The position numbers and the translations under genes were made by a program. Shown in pieces: positions 8,994 through 17,290 of a stretch of DNA of 51,561 nt. Source of the stretch: Pseudolabrys sp. (GTDB taxonomy: Bacteria > Pseudomonadota > Alphaproteobacteria > Rhizobiales > Xanthobacteraceae); the NCBI GenBank assembly GCA_030684935.1, contig JAUXXH010000048.1, positions 1 to 51,561 on the forward strand, read 5' to 3'. Numbering within the stretch: position 1 is the first letter of the stretch; each line of letters opens with the position of its first letter. Below the pieces are notes generated by a model that was given only the letters and a program-made list of their open reading frames with translations, searched no databases and had not been told where the DNA came from.

Positions 8994-10705
8994 CAGAAAT
9001 CCGTCGATGGTACAAATGTGCCGAAGCGGCGTCGCCAGATCTCGACGATCTCGCCGACTGTCGCATGGGCGCGAACCGCCTCAAGGACCGCTGGGACAAC
9101 GTTGCGATCTTCCGCCGACGCGCGATCGACCTCGGCAAGCGCCGTCGCGCAACGCTTACCGTCCCGGTCAGCCTTGACCCTGGCCAGGCGGGCGAGCTGA
9201 CGGTCGGCAGCCGTCTTGTCGCCGCGAAACGCGCTGTTCGGCACATCGGGCTTTTGCGGGTGCATATTGACGGTAACCCAGGGGCGCGCGCCGGAATCGA
9301 TGGCGCGTTGACGCCGCACCGCGCCTTCAGTCATCACGCGGCGGCCGTAACCGGTTTCAATCACCGGCAATGCGCCGCCGATGCGCTCAATTTCCGCCAT
9401 GCCCGCACGGATTTGCTGCTCGACCTCGGCGGTCAGCGTTTCGACGTAGTATGATCCGCCGAGCGGGTCGATGGTATCGCGGAAGCCATGTTCGTTGGCG
9501 AGGATCTGCAACGTGCGCAATGCGACACGGGCCGATTCTTCATTAGGCGTTGACACCGCCTCGTCGTAGCCGGCGAGATAGACATAGCTCGCGCCGCCCA
9601 GCACATAAGCGAGCGTACCGAAAGCGGTACGGGCAATGTTGTTGAGCGGCTCGGCCAGCGCTTCCTGACCATGACCATACACAGTGGTGCGACACGCCAT
9701 CGCCGCGGCGGTGGTCGCGCCATAGGTCTCCTTCATCATCCGCGCCCAGATCCGCCGCAACGCGCGCAAGTTCGCAACCGAAATGAAGAAGTCGTGACGT
9801 TCGTCGGGAAACATATGCAGCAGGGGCGCGACGGCATCGATCGTCAGGCCGCGCGCCAGCAGGAGATCGATATAGTGCTGTGCATTGGCCAGCGCGATCG
9901 CAGTGCCCATGCTCGATCCGGCGCCGCCGGCATTGATATGATTGACGCACACCGTCATGGGCGACCAGTTCGGGGCGTGCGCAGCACACCACTCGACTGC
10001 ATCGGCAGCAAGTTTGGCGGCAGGCGCCGGCGGCAGGATCTGCGTACCGCGGGCGATGTATTCCTTCAGCGGGTCGTTCTGCAAATTGACCGTGTAGCGA
10101 TCCCAGCCAATACCCTGCCTTTCGCCCAACGCAGCATACAACGCCAGCACAATTGGACCAATCGAATTACCGAGTGTTCCAATACGCTTGATGCTGTCGG
10201 CGGGAATACCATCGAAAAGAAGCTCTATATCGGCCAGGGTATCGATGGCGACGCCGACATTGCCGACTTCGGCGGTGGCCATTTCGTGATCGGAATCGTA
10301 GCCACACTGGGTCGGCAGGTCGAGCGCCACCAGTATCTGCTCGGTGCCGATGTCGATGAGCTTGCGGAAACGGCCGTTGCAAATCTCGGCGTCGCCGAAC
10401 CCCGAATAGGCCGAAATCACGAACGGATCGGTCCGGTTCATGCCGGCCCGGTCGCCGCGAGTGAATGGGAATTCGCCCGGAAACCCCAGATCTTCCAGAT
10501 AGTCGAAGCCAACGCAGTCGAGATCCGCCGGCGTATACAACGGCTTGATCTGAATGCCGACATCGGTGACGAACGATTTTGCCTCGCGGCCCGCGTCAGC
10601 TTGCGGCGTAAAACGCTCCGCCTTCCAGCGTTCGGCCTGGGTGGCGATATCCGCGCCGTTCTGATCGGTGGCCGGTGCGAATGGGTCGCGAGGCTTGATG
10701 TTCAT
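8993..10705 (-). CDS. Large subunit of an adenosylcobalamin-dependent acyl-CoA mutase, unusual clade
   Basis: A 570-residue TIM-barrel protein of the methylmalonyl-CoA mutase large-chain family without a B12 domain, which is encoded next. Conserved blocks: [40 protein letters not shown] (Q209), [15 protein letters not shown]. By my alignment, Y100 and R219 match methylmalonyl-CoA mutase Y89 and R207, which act on the substrate and its carboxylate, and H256 matches H244. But the usual TMYxxRxWTxRQY segment is replaced by [13 protein letters not shown], and Y243 by N255. This suggests a dicarboxylic or related acyl-CoA, not isobutyryl- or 2-hydroxyisobutyryl-CoA. GGAGACGGAG precedes ATG 10705. 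True substrate unknown. Confidence 0.88.
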   Translation of the reverse strand: MNIKPRDPFAPATDQNGADIATQAERWKAERFTPQADAGREAKSFVTDVGIQIKPLYTPADLDCVGFDYLEDLGFPGEFPFTRGDRAGMNRTDPFVISAYSGFGDAEICNGRFRKLIDIGTEQILVALDLPTQCGYDSDHEMATAEVGNVGVAIDTLADIELLFDGIPADSIKRIGTLGNSIGPIVLALYAALGERQGIGWDRYTVNLQNDPLKEYIARGTQILPPAPAAKLAADAVEWCAAHAPNWSPMTVCVNHINAGGAGSSMGTAIALANAQHYIDLLLARGLTIDAVAPLLHMFPDERHDFFISVANLRALRRIWARMMKETYGATTAAAMACRTTVYGHGQEALAEPLNNIARTAFGTLAYVLGGASYVYLAGYDEAVSTPNEESARVALRTLQILANEHGFRDTIDPLGGSYYVETLTAEVEQQIRAGMAEIERIGGALPVIETGYGRRVMTEGAVRRQRAIDSGARPWVTVNMHPQKPDVPNSAFRGDKTAADRQLARLARVKADRDGKRCATALAEVDRASAEDRNVVPAVLEAVRAHATVGEIVEIWRRRFGTFVPSTDF

Positions 10706-10736
10706 CTCCGTCTCCGTACTCTGCCTCAGGCTGGGG

Positions 10737-11717
10737 TCACTCGACCTTGAGCTGGAGTTTCTTGATCACCGGCGACCATCGGTCGATCTCGCCGCGTATG
10801 AATGTACCGAGCTCCTCGGGCGTCGAACTGACCAGTTCAATCGCCTGCAAGCGATCGCCGAGGTTTGGCAATGCCATGATCTTTCGTACTTCGGCGTTTA
10901 GCTTTGCGATAATCGGCTTCGGGGTGCCCGCCGGGGCCAGAAGGCCGAACCACTCGGTGGCGACCAGATCGATGCCTTGCTCCTTGAAGGTCGGGATCTC
11001 CGGAACGCTTGCGTAACGCGTGGCCGAGGTGATGCCGAGCGCCTTCACTTGGCCGCCTTTGTATTGCGGCAACGCCTGCGCGACGGTGGCAAAAGTCATC
11101 GGAATTTGTCCGCCGATCACGTCCATCAGCGCGGGAGTGCCGCCGCGATAAAGGACGTGCGTCATCTCGACACCGGCTTGGATCTTCAGCATTTCGGCGG
11201 TGAGATGAGTCATGCTGCCGACCCCGGCAGAACCAAAATTCAGAACTGCCGATTTTGCTTTGCCAATGGCGACCAGATCCTTGAGATTGGCGGCGGGAAA
11301 TTTCGGGTTTGAGTAAACGACGATTGGCGTGCGCGCCAGAAGGCTGACAGGCTCGAAGTCCTTTATCGCGTCATATGATATTTTCGGATACAGCGCCGGA
11401 TTGGTGGCATGATTGCTCACCACGATGATCAGCGTGTAGCCGTCCGGGTCTGATTTGGCGGCGGCGGCAGTACCCAGCATCGTGCTGGCACCCGGCTTGG
11501 TCTCCACAAGAACCGTTTGCCCCCAGGCTTCGGTGAGTTTTTGCCCGATCGAACGCGCCAGCACATCGACCGATCCGCCCGGCGCGAACGGCACGATAAT
11601 CTTGATCGGCCTGTCCGGGTACTTATCGGCCGGCGATTGCGCGAATGCGTCACCGGCCATGATGGCCAGCCCGACGGCGGCCGTGCCCAAAAGGGTCCTA
11701 GAAAGCGTCCTCCACAT
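10737..11717 (-). CDS. Bug/TctC periplasmic solute-binding protein, first gene of the mutase operon
   Basis: A 326-residue Bug receptor with signal peptide (MWRTLSRTLLGTAAVG...DAFAQ). Family blocks: IKIIVPFAPGGSVDVLAR, KPGASTMLG, PDGYTLIIV, VLYRGGTPALMDV. ATG 11717 follows GGGAGGACGAC, so the longer open frame upstream is not used. Only 31 bases separate its stop from the mutase start, so it should be the promoter-proximal gene of the ten-gene run. The inverted repeat at 11836-11850 lies 119 bases upstream. It may be a second receptor for the TctAB permease encoded further along. Confidence 0.92.
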   Translation of the reverse strand: MWRTLSRTLLGTAAVGLAIMAGDAFAQSPADKYPDRPIKIIVPFAPGGSVDVLARSIGQKLTEAWGQTVLVETKPGASTMLGTAAAAKSDPDGYTLIIVVSNHATNPALYPKISYDAIKDFEPVSLLARTPIVVYSNPKFPAANLKDLVAIGKAKSAVLNFGSAGVGSMTHLTAEMLKIQAGVEMTHVLYRGGTPALMDVIGGQIPMTFATVAQALPQYKGGQVKALGITSATRYASVPEIPTFKEQGIDLVATEWFGLLAPAGTPKPIIAKLNAEVRKIMALPNLGDRLQAIELVSSTPEELGTFIRGEIDRWSPVIKKLQLKVE

Positions 11718-11835
11718 GTCGTCCTCCCTCGATGTTGGACCGCGCCCGGACGGTTGGCCGGGCGAGAGGCCGGTCTTTTTGCGATTGCCGGCTAGCAGCG
11801 AAAGTAGCCGTATCAACACAAATATCAAACATTTA

Positions 11836-11850
11836 TTGCATATAACGCAA
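11836..11850. promoter_or_regulatory. Putative Lrp/AsnC operator upstream of the mutase operon
   Basis: TTGCATATAACGCAA, an inverted repeat with arms TTGC/GCAA around an AT-rich centre. The same 15-mer with one change (TTGCATATACCGCAA) stands at 13638-13652 before the second Bug gene. Distances to the two start codons are nearly equal (119 and 115 bases), and an Lrp-type regulator gene lies between the two operons. Binding by that regulator is inferred. Confidence 0.6.
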
Positions 11851-11993
11851 TTTTTTATCATCAATTTGGCGGATTAAGAATATCCGATCGGAACCCGCGT
11901 TTGGCCTTTACAGGGCCGGCGCCGGCCCGGAGTTTGCCAAAATCGCGCGCCGTGCCGCATAACGACGCTTGGCTCTTTTTACGGGGGGGTTGC

Positions 11994-12497
11994 GTGGCCG
12001 TTTTCGATGACCTGGACGTCGGCATCATCAAGCATTTGCATCTGGACGCCCGCGCGCCGGTCAAGGCGGTCGCCGATGGACTTGGCGTGCCTGAATCGAC
12101 GGTCCGCCACCGCCTCGGGCGGCTGGTCGAATCGGGGGTGATCGAGTTCGTCGCGCTGACCAATCCGCTGCGGCTGGGCCAGCCCGTGTGGGTGATGATG
12201 GAAATCGAGGTGCAAACCCGTCGGATTCGTCAGGCCGCCCAGGATCTCTCGCGAATTCCGGAAATCTATTTTGTCTACATCACGACCGGAAGTTTCGACA
12301 TTTTCGCCGGCGCGACATTCAGCAACAACGAGGAACTGGTCGATTTTCTGACGAACGTTCTGTCGAAAGTCGAAGGCATCGTCCGGGTCAATACGCGCTC
12401 GATACTCGAAGTTCACAAGCGCGTATTCAAGTTCGTGCCGAAGATCGACGGCCCCAAACCGCAGCGCAAGACCGCACGTCGCCATCGCAGCTCCTGA
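11994..12497 (+). CDS. Lrp/AsnC family transcriptional regulator
   Basis: A 167-residue regulator starting at GTG 11994 after a G-rich stretch; the upstream frame reading is open but not protein-like. The N-terminal half carries an HTH (DLDVGIIKHLHLDARAPVKAVADGLGVPESTVRHRLGRLVESGVI). The C-terminal half has the RAM/ligand-binding look (VWVMMEIEV, YFVYITTGSFDIFAGATF, VLSKVEGIVRVNTRSI). It is divergent from the mutase operon and convergent with the Bug gene at 12543-13523. It probably senses the substrate or a CoA intermediate of the pathway and acts at the paired 15-bp repeats. Confidence 0.88.
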   Translation: MAVFDDLDVGIIKHLHLDARAPVKAVADGLGVPESTVRHRLGRLVESGVIEFVALTNPLRLGQPVWVMMEIEVQTRRIRQAAQDLSRIPEIYFVYITTGSFDIFAGATFSNNEELVDFLTNVLSKVEGIVRVNTRSILEVHKRVFKFVPKIDGPKPQRKTARRHRSS

Positions 12498-12542
12498 GCT
12501 ACGGCTTACGCAAACTGAGCGCCCGTCGGCACTTATCGGCAA

Positions 12543-13523
12543 TCACTGCGCCTTGAGCCCCGAGGCGCTGATCACACGCGCCCACCGCTCCATGTCTTTT
12601 TCAAGAAAGGAGTAGAACTGCTCCGACGTATCGCCGACGGTGATGCCGCCGAGCTTGGCAATTCGCGCCCGGGTTTCCGGCTTTGCCAGCGATTGGCGCA
12701 TGGCATCGCTGAGTCGCGCAACGGTCGCCGGTGGCGTGCCCGCCGGCGCCAGCATCCCGACCCAGGGCGCGGTGTCTTCGAAGCCATCCAGGCCCGCCTC
12801 AGCCAATGTCGGGACGTCGGGGAAATCCGGGTTGCGCTGCTTGGTGCCGCTGGCCAGGATTTTCAGCTTCTTGCCCTCCACCAGTTCGCCGACGCCGATG
12901 ACCGGGTAGAACATGAAGGTCACACGGCCGGCCATAACCTCAGACAAGGCCGGCGCATTGCCGCGGAACGGAACGTGGCTCATCTTGGTGCCCGTGGCCC
13001 GCTCCAGCACGGCCGCGGCCAGATGCGCAGAGCCGCCATTGCCCGCCGATCCATAGAGAACCTCACCGGGCTTTTCTTTCGCCTGTTTGATCAGATCCTG
13101 AATGGAATTGAGAGGCGAATCCGCCTTGGTGACCACCAGCATCGGCAGCAGCGCGCCATTGCTGATCGGCACGAAGTCCTTGAGCGGGTGATATTTGACG
13201 CCGGGCGCGATCAGGTAATTCACGATGTGCGACAGAGATGCAAACAGCAGCGTATAGCCGTCCGGCTCGGCGCGGGCGACATATTCGGTGGCGAGCAGTG
13301 CGTTGGCGCCGGTCTTGTTCTCGACCACCACCGACTGGCCAAGGGTCACCGACATGTCTTGCGCGACGATGCGCGCGATCACGTCGGTCGGACCGCCGGC
13401 GGCGAAGCCAACCACAAGCTTAATGGTTTTCGTCGGGAAGCTCTGCGCCGCGGCCGGGTTCGCGGCAAGCGCCGCGGCACAGACAAAGCCGCAAGCCAGC
13501 ACGGCTTTAGCAACAGCCTTCAT
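12543..13523 (-). CDS. Bug/TctC periplasmic solute-binding protein
   Basis: A 326-residue Bug receptor with signal peptide (MKAVAKAVLACGFVCAAALA...AAAQ). Blocks: IKLVVGFAAGGPTDVIAR, KTGANALLATEYVA, PDGYTLLFASLS, HVPFRGNAPALSEVMAGR. ATG 13523 follows GGGAGGACGAC, the same leader as the gene at 11717. It stands alone, convergent with the Lrp-type gene, and shares the upstream 15-bp repeat with the mutase operon, so both are probably controlled together. No permease genes of its own are present; it may supply the TctAB encoded at 1697-3699. Confidence 0.92.
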   Translation of the reverse strand: MKAVAKAVLACGFVCAAALAANPAAAQSFPTKTIKLVVGFAAGGPTDVIARIVAQDMSVTLGQSVVVENKTGANALLATEYVARAEPDGYTLLFASLSHIVNYLIAPGVKYHPLKDFVPISNGALLPMLVVTKADSPLNSIQDLIKQAKEKPGEVLYGSAGNGGSAHLAAAVLERATGTKMSHVPFRGNAPALSEVMAGRVTFMFYPVIGVGELVEGKKLKILASGTKQRNPDFPDVPTLAEAGLDGFEDTAPWVGMLAPAGTPPATVARLSDAMRQSLAKPETRARIAKLGGITVGDTSEQFYSFLEKDMERWARVISASGLKAQ

Positions 13524-13637
13524 GTCGTCCTCCCTTGGCTCGGCGGCTCTTGCTCTGCGCCTGGGACCGCCCGCCGGTTCAGGGGAGCCGCTGCCGATAG
13601 ATGATATTGCTGTTTTCTTATATTTGACTCCATTTTG

Positions 13638-13652
13638 TTGCATATACCGCAA
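13638..13652. promoter_or_regulatory. Putative Lrp/AsnC operator upstream of the second Bug gene
   Basis: TTGCATATACCGCAA, the partner of the repeat at 11836-11850, 115 bases before ATG 13523. The two leaders are otherwise not alike over long stretches, so the shared 15-mer stands out as a conserved site rather than part of a duplicated gene leader. Confidence 0.6.
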
Positions 13653-13751
13653 TTTGCAAGGTTTATTTTGGCGGGGCTTCAGCCACCGATGCCCCGTTGA
13701 AAATCGGCAGAAGCCGCCAACGTTGTCGACTAGGGCGTGGACTCATGAGCC

Positions 13752-13999
13752 CTAAGCCATCTCCTTGTTGAGGCGATCAAGACGGAAGTTGCGCGCCAGA
13801 TTGTCGAAGCGCGTGGCGATGCGTCGGAACTGCTCGCTTGCAGAAGAAGCGCTCGATTAGGTTGCGTTGCCTGTAGTTGACCGGATCGACGGTCCGCCGC
13901 ACGAGGCGCCGCGAGCAACCCGGAATGCTGAGCGCCTGGGCGTGCAATCAAATCGAAGACGGCGTTACTGTCATAGCCTCTGTCGCCCACGATGGTGGC
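13752..13999 (-). pseudogene. IS5-family transposase C-terminal remnant
   Basis: Read on the minus strand across three frames the pieces are ATIVGDRGYDSNAVFDLIA, then LSIPGCSRRLVRRTVDPVNYRQ and NLIERFFCK, then EQFRRIATRFDNLARNF ending in NKEMA and TAG at 13752. This is the C-terminal catalytic end of an IS5-type DDE transposase (NxIERFFxKLKxFRRIATRFD, with the catalytic Glu in IER). At least two frameshifts separate the pieces and the N-terminal half is missing. I saw no terminal inverted repeats. Confidence 0.8.
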
Positions 14000-14059
14000 T
14001 CATGGGAACGGTCGATTGTACTGCACAGGCGCGGCCCTTAAATCCGAACAGGCAGCGAG

Positions 14060-14176
14060 GAGTACGCTGAGCGGTTACAACATCACAGCGATCCACCCTA
14101 GCAAAGTGCGTAGAACTATTGCCGATTCCGACTCAGCCTGCCCTCTCCATCATCGGGGCGATGGAGAATTGTCTCA
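14060..14176 (+). repeat. Dispersed intergenic repeat, partial copy C
   Basis: Contains GTACGCTGAGCGGTTACAACAT and, about 80 bases on, CTCTCCATCATCGGGGCGATGGAGAATTGTCT. The same two blocks in the same order and at similar spacing occur at 49233-49404, and the first plus CTCACCCTCTCCATC at 31964-32108. The left part present in the other two copies is missing. The rest of 14000-14416 holds no gene I can support. Confidence 0.6.
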
Positions 14177-14416
14177 CGAAATCAAGGTTTTGCGACGTTG
14201 CTACCGTTCCCATCATTTTCGATACCATGCCAATATGCATTCGGAAAGATTCGCTTTGGGAAAAGGACGGCGCGTGGAGTTGCCGTCCACCCTGCTCGCT
14301 CCATAGCGTCCTCCGGCGTTTCAGAACATTTCAGGTCTGTCCCAAGGACCGGCCATACGGACTGGGTCAAGCTCCCTCGATGGCAGCAGATGCTGCCCTA
14401 GCGAAGGGAGAAGACC

Positions 14417-15712
14417 ATGAACCGGATTTCCAAGCCCAGTGCGACCCAGAGCAACGTCTGGAAGGCGGCCTTTCTGGTGAGCGCGTTCACCGGCGCGCTG
14501 ATGGCCTCTCCTGGTGCGCAGGCCGACATGATCTCGGAATGGAACGAGCAGGCGGACTGGATCGCCCTGCAAAAGCGCGACAGCCAGGCGGCCTATCCCA
14601 CCCGCCTCGCGGCCGTCCACCTTGCCATGTTCGAGGCGGTCAATGCCATCGAACGCCGATATGCCTCCTACAAGTTCAAGCTGAGCGCCGACCGCGACGC
14701 CTCGAAGGAAGCGGCTGCCGCTGCTGCGGCGCACGCCGTGCTAGTCACGCTCTACCCCGACCAGACGGACAGGCTCGATGCCTTCCTCGAGGAATCACTG
14801 AGTGGCGGTCGCGAGCATCGCTGGAACCCGATTCCGGATGGCGAGGCCAAGGCCAAAAGTTTGGAAATCGGCAGGCGGGCCGCCGCCCAGGTGCTGGCGA
14901 TGCGCGCCAACGACGGCCTGAACGCGCGGGAAAGCTATCGCCCGACCACTCAGCCCGGCGTCTATGTGCCGACCACCATTCCGGTGAATTCCATCATGGG
15001 CGGTGTGACGCCATGGTCAATGACCAGCGCAGCCCAGTTCCGCCCGGCCGCACCGCCGGCGCTCCACTCCGCAACCTGGGCCAGGGACTTGAACGAGATT
15101 CGGGAATATGGCGGGCGCAACAGCAAAACGCGCACTGCCGAACAGACCGAAATCGGGCGGTTCTGGTTCTTCACCGGACCCCCGACGTACAATCCAATTG
15201 TGCGGCAGATCGTGAGCGCCAAGAAGCTCGACCTGGTCGACAGTGCCCGCCTATTCGCGCTGGTGACCATGGGCGGCAGCGATGCGATCACCGCGGTGTT
15301 CGACGCCAAGTACCACTACAAATTCTGGCGCCCGATCACCGCGATCCGCAACGCCGACCAGACCGGCAACATGGATACGCCGCGCGACGCGACCTGGATT
15401 GCGCTCGGCGAAACTCCGATGCACCCGGAATATCCCTGCGCGCACTGCATCGTGTCCGCGACGGTGAGCACGGTGCTGCAGGCCGCTGTGGGCGACGAGG
15501 TGTCGTTCTCGCTGACCAGCCCGACGGCACCCGGCGTCGTCCGCAAGTGGAACCGGTTGTCGGATTACGCCGACGAGGTTTCGATGGCACGCATCTATGG
15601 CGGATTTCACTACCGCTTCTCCAATGAGGTGGCCAAGGACATGGGCCGCAAGATTGGCCAGCAGTTGGTCGCCACGCAGCTGCAAGGAGCGGCAGCTTCG
15701 GCCAGCCGGTGA
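14417..15712 (+). CDS. Vanadium-dependent haloperoxidase / PAP2-related secreted enzyme
   Basis: A 431-residue protein with a signal peptide (cleavage near ...SPGAQA, residue 36), so it is exported. It has the acid phosphatase/vanadium haloperoxidase pocket: K298 and R305 in KYHYKFWRPITAIR, H343 in HPEYPCAHC, and R392 with H398 in ARIYGGFHYRF. The K-x6-R and R-x5-H spacings equal those of chloroperoxidase (K353/R360, R490/H496). The usual SGH triad is CAH here. Members bind vanadate or phosphate and oxidise halides or act as phosphatases; which applies is not decided. AGGGAGAAGACC precedes ATG 14417. It stands as a single gene ending in a strong hairpin. Confidence 0.85.
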   Translation: MNRISKPSATQSNVWKAAFLVSAFTGALMASPGAQADMISEWNEQADWIALQKRDSQAAYPTRLAAVHLAMFEAVNAIERRYASYKFKLSADRDASKEAAAAAAAHAVLVTLYPDQTDRLDAFLEESLSGGREHRWNPIPDGEAKAKSLEIGRRAAAQVLAMRANDGLNARESYRPTTQPGVYVPTTIPVNSIMGGVTPWSMTSAAQFRPAAPPALHSATWARDLNEIREYGGRNSKTRTAEQTEIGRFWFFTGPPTYNPIVRQIVSAKKLDLVDSARLFALVTMGGSDAITAVFDAKYHYKFWRPITAIRNADQTGNMDTPRDATWIALGETPMHPEYPCAHCIVSATVSTVLQAAVGDEVSFSLTSPTAPGVVRKWNRLSDYADEVSMARIYGGFHYRFSNEVAKDMGRKIGQQLVATQLQGAAASASR

Positions 15713-15713
15713 T

Positions 15714-15758
15714 TAAGAGGGTCCGTGCGGCGAGAGGCGCCGTACGGACCCCCTCTTT
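15714..15758 (+). terminator. Rho-independent terminator after the haloperoxidase gene
   Basis: Directly after the stop codon: left arm AAGAGGGTCCGTGCGGCG, short AGAG loop, right arm CGCCGTACGGACCCCCTCTTT. The stem is long and GC-rich and ends in a short T run, so it should stop the upstream transcript before the next gene at 15817. Confidence 0.75.
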
Positions 15759-15816
15759 CCCGGTAGTATTGCGCCGAATTGCGTTACCATCGAAATCCTA
15801 AATAGCGGAAATAACA

Positions 15817-16791
15817 ATGAACAGACGCAGGTTCCTCGGTGCCGTGGCGGGTTCCTCGATCGTGTGGCCGCTCACCGCATCGGCCCAATCCTCCCGACCG
15901 GTGATCGGCCTCCTCAGTGGCACCGACCGCGAAGCGAGCCAGATCGCGGCGATCGAGCAGGGACTGAAAGAAGCCGGGTTCATGCTTGGCCGCGACGTGA
16001 CCATGGAATACCGCTGGGCCGACGGTCAGTTCGACCGCCTGCCAGCGATGGCGGCGGAGTTGGTCGATCGTCAGGTCGCGCTGATCCTCGCGATGCAAAG
16101 TCCACGCGCACCACTGTCCGCCAAGGCCGCGACATCCACCATTCCAATCGTGTTTTCCATCGGAGGCGATCCGGTGCGGCTTGGGCTCGTGCAGAGCCTG
16201 GCGCGTCCCGGCAGCAACGTCACCGGCGCAACCTTCTTGGTGAACTCGCTCGGGCCCAAGCGGCTGGAGTTCGTGCGCGAACTTGTGCCCGCGGGCGCAA
16301 CGATCGGCCTCATGGTCAATCCAAAGAACCCATCCGCCCAGGCGGAAACTTCGGACATGCAGAATGCGGCTCGTGCACTGGGCGCCGCCATACATCTCGA
16401 ACATGCCAGCAGCGACGGCGAAATCGACAAGGCCTGGGGCACGTTCGCCGAGCGCCGCGTCGGCGCTGTCGCGGTCGCAGCCGATGCGTTGTTTAATAGC
16501 CGACGCACCAAGATCATAGCGATGGCGGCCGAGCACAAATTGCCAGCGATCTACTTCTTGCGCGATTTTGCCCAGGCCGGCGGATTGATGAGCTACGGCG
16601 GCAGCCCCGACGATGCCTATCGCCTGGCAGGCATCTACGCTGGACGCATCCTCAAGGGCGAGAAGCCAGCCGATCTGCCGGTACAGCAGTCGACCAAGGT
16701 CGAACTGCTGATCAATCTCAAAACCGCCAAGGCACAAGGGTTCGAAATTCCGCTAACGTTGCTCGCGCGCGCCGACGAGGTGATCGAATGA
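15817..16791 (+). CDS. ABC_sub_bind (PF04392-type) periplasmic binding protein
   Basis: A 324-residue periplasmic receptor with a Tat-like leader (MNRRRFLGAVAGSSIVWPL...SAQ). Family blocks: VIGLLSGTDRE, ECGxxx-like EAGFMLGRDVTMEYRWADGQFDRLPAMAAELV, IPIVFSIGGDPVRLGLVQSLARPGSNVTGAT, YGGSPDDAYRLAGIYAGRILKGEKPADLPVQQSTK, and the usual INLKTAKAQGFEIP end. No permease or ATPase gene is nearby. Such orphan receptors are numerous in Bradyrhizobiaceae and their ligands are mostly unknown. The stop overlaps the start of the remnant at 16788. Confidence 0.9.
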   Translation: MNRRRFLGAVAGSSIVWPLTASAQSSRPVIGLLSGTDREASQIAAIEQGLKEAGFMLGRDVTMEYRWADGQFDRLPAMAAELVDRQVALILAMQSPRAPLSAKAATSTIPIVFSIGGDPVRLGLVQSLARPGSNVTGATFLVNSLGPKRLEFVRELVPAGATIGLMVNPKNPSAQAETSDMQNAARALGAAIHLEHASSDGEIDKAWGTFAERRVGAVAVAADALFNSRRTKIIAMAAEHKLPAIYFLRDFAQAGGLMSYGGSPDDAYRLAGIYAGRILKGEKPADLPVQQSTKVELLINLKTAKAQGFEIPLTLLARADEVIE

Positions 16792-16913
16792 GACGGCGGG
16801 CATTCATTACACTGATCGGCGCCGCGGGGTCGCGTAGCCACCCCCCCTGCGAGCCCAGCGGTCCAGTATCGACAACGGTCGGTCCAGATTGTTTGAAATC
16901 CAAGAGGGCGTAG
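16788..16913 (+). pseudogene. Truncated second ABC_sub_bind gene (leader only)
   Basis: ATG 16788 overlaps the previous stop (ATGA) and opens a 41-codon frame beginning MRRRAFITLIGAAGS, the standard leader of ABC_sub_bind receptors in this group. After about 15 codons similarity ends and a stop follows at 16911. The start and coupling look intact while the body has been deleted, so this is a remnant of a tandem receptor gene. Confidence 0.65.
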
Positions 16914-16921
16914 CGGCGCGA

Positions 16922-17290
16922 TCAGTGCTTCAAAAGCTGCCTGATCTTTCCGAGCAGCCGCCCGAATTCCACCGGTTTGGTGTCAAATTCGTCGCAACCG
17001 GCCGCGAGTGCCTTCTCGCGCGCGCCGGTCAGCGCATGCGCCGACAGCGCGATCACAGGAATGTCGCGGGTCTCGGGATTGCCTTTCAGGCGGCGGGTCG
17101 CTTCCCAGCCATCGATCACGGGCAGGTCGAGATCCATCAGGATCAGATCCGGCTTTTCCGCGACCGCGGCTGCACAGCCCTTCTCGCCATCCTCCGCCAC
17201 GACCACTTCAAATTCATCGAGCAGCTCAAAACGCAATTTGATCATGTATACATTGTCATCGTTATCTTCGACATACAGAATCTTGATCAC
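16922..17290 (-). CDS. Single-domain response regulator (DivK/CheY-like)
   Basis: A 122-residue receiver domain with nothing attached. E8/D9 form the acidic pocket, D53 (LILMDLDLP) is the phospho-acceptor, S83 (ALSAHA) and K105 (FDTKPVEF) complete the site. The start overlaps the stop of the hybrid kinase gene by four bases (ATGA), so it is very probably the partner or phosphate acceptor of that kinase. It has no output domain, so it should act by protein contact. Confidence 0.93.
   Translation of the reverse strand: MIKILYVEDNDDNVYMIKLRFELLDEFEVVVAEDGEKGCAAAVAEKPDLILMDLDLPVIDGWEATRRLKGNPETRDIPVIALSAHALTGAREKALAAGCDEFDTKPVEFGRLLGKIRQLLKH

Noticed and set aside
11913..11928. Perfect 16-bp palindrome GGGCCGGCGCCGGCCC before the Lrp-type gene
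   Set aside because: Extremely GC-rich palindromes arise often in such genomes, and there is no second copy or T run; I could not assign it as terminator or operator.
14382..14397. Hairpin GGCAGCA-GA-TGCTGCC shortly before the haloperoxidase ribosome binding site
   Set aside because: Short and isolated, no T run and no alternative structure seen; not enough to claim a riboregulator.
14119..15627. A 502-codon open frame on the plus strand overlapping the haloperoxidase gene
   Set aside because: Its translation is Arg/Pro/His-rich and has no domain; it is the frame shadow of the haloperoxidase gene in GC-rich DNA.
15784..16737. A 317-codon minus-strand frame antiparallel to the ABC_sub_bind gene
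   Set aside because: Composition is that of a mirror frame (His, Arg, Gly rich) while the plus strand encodes a complete known family protein with signal peptide.
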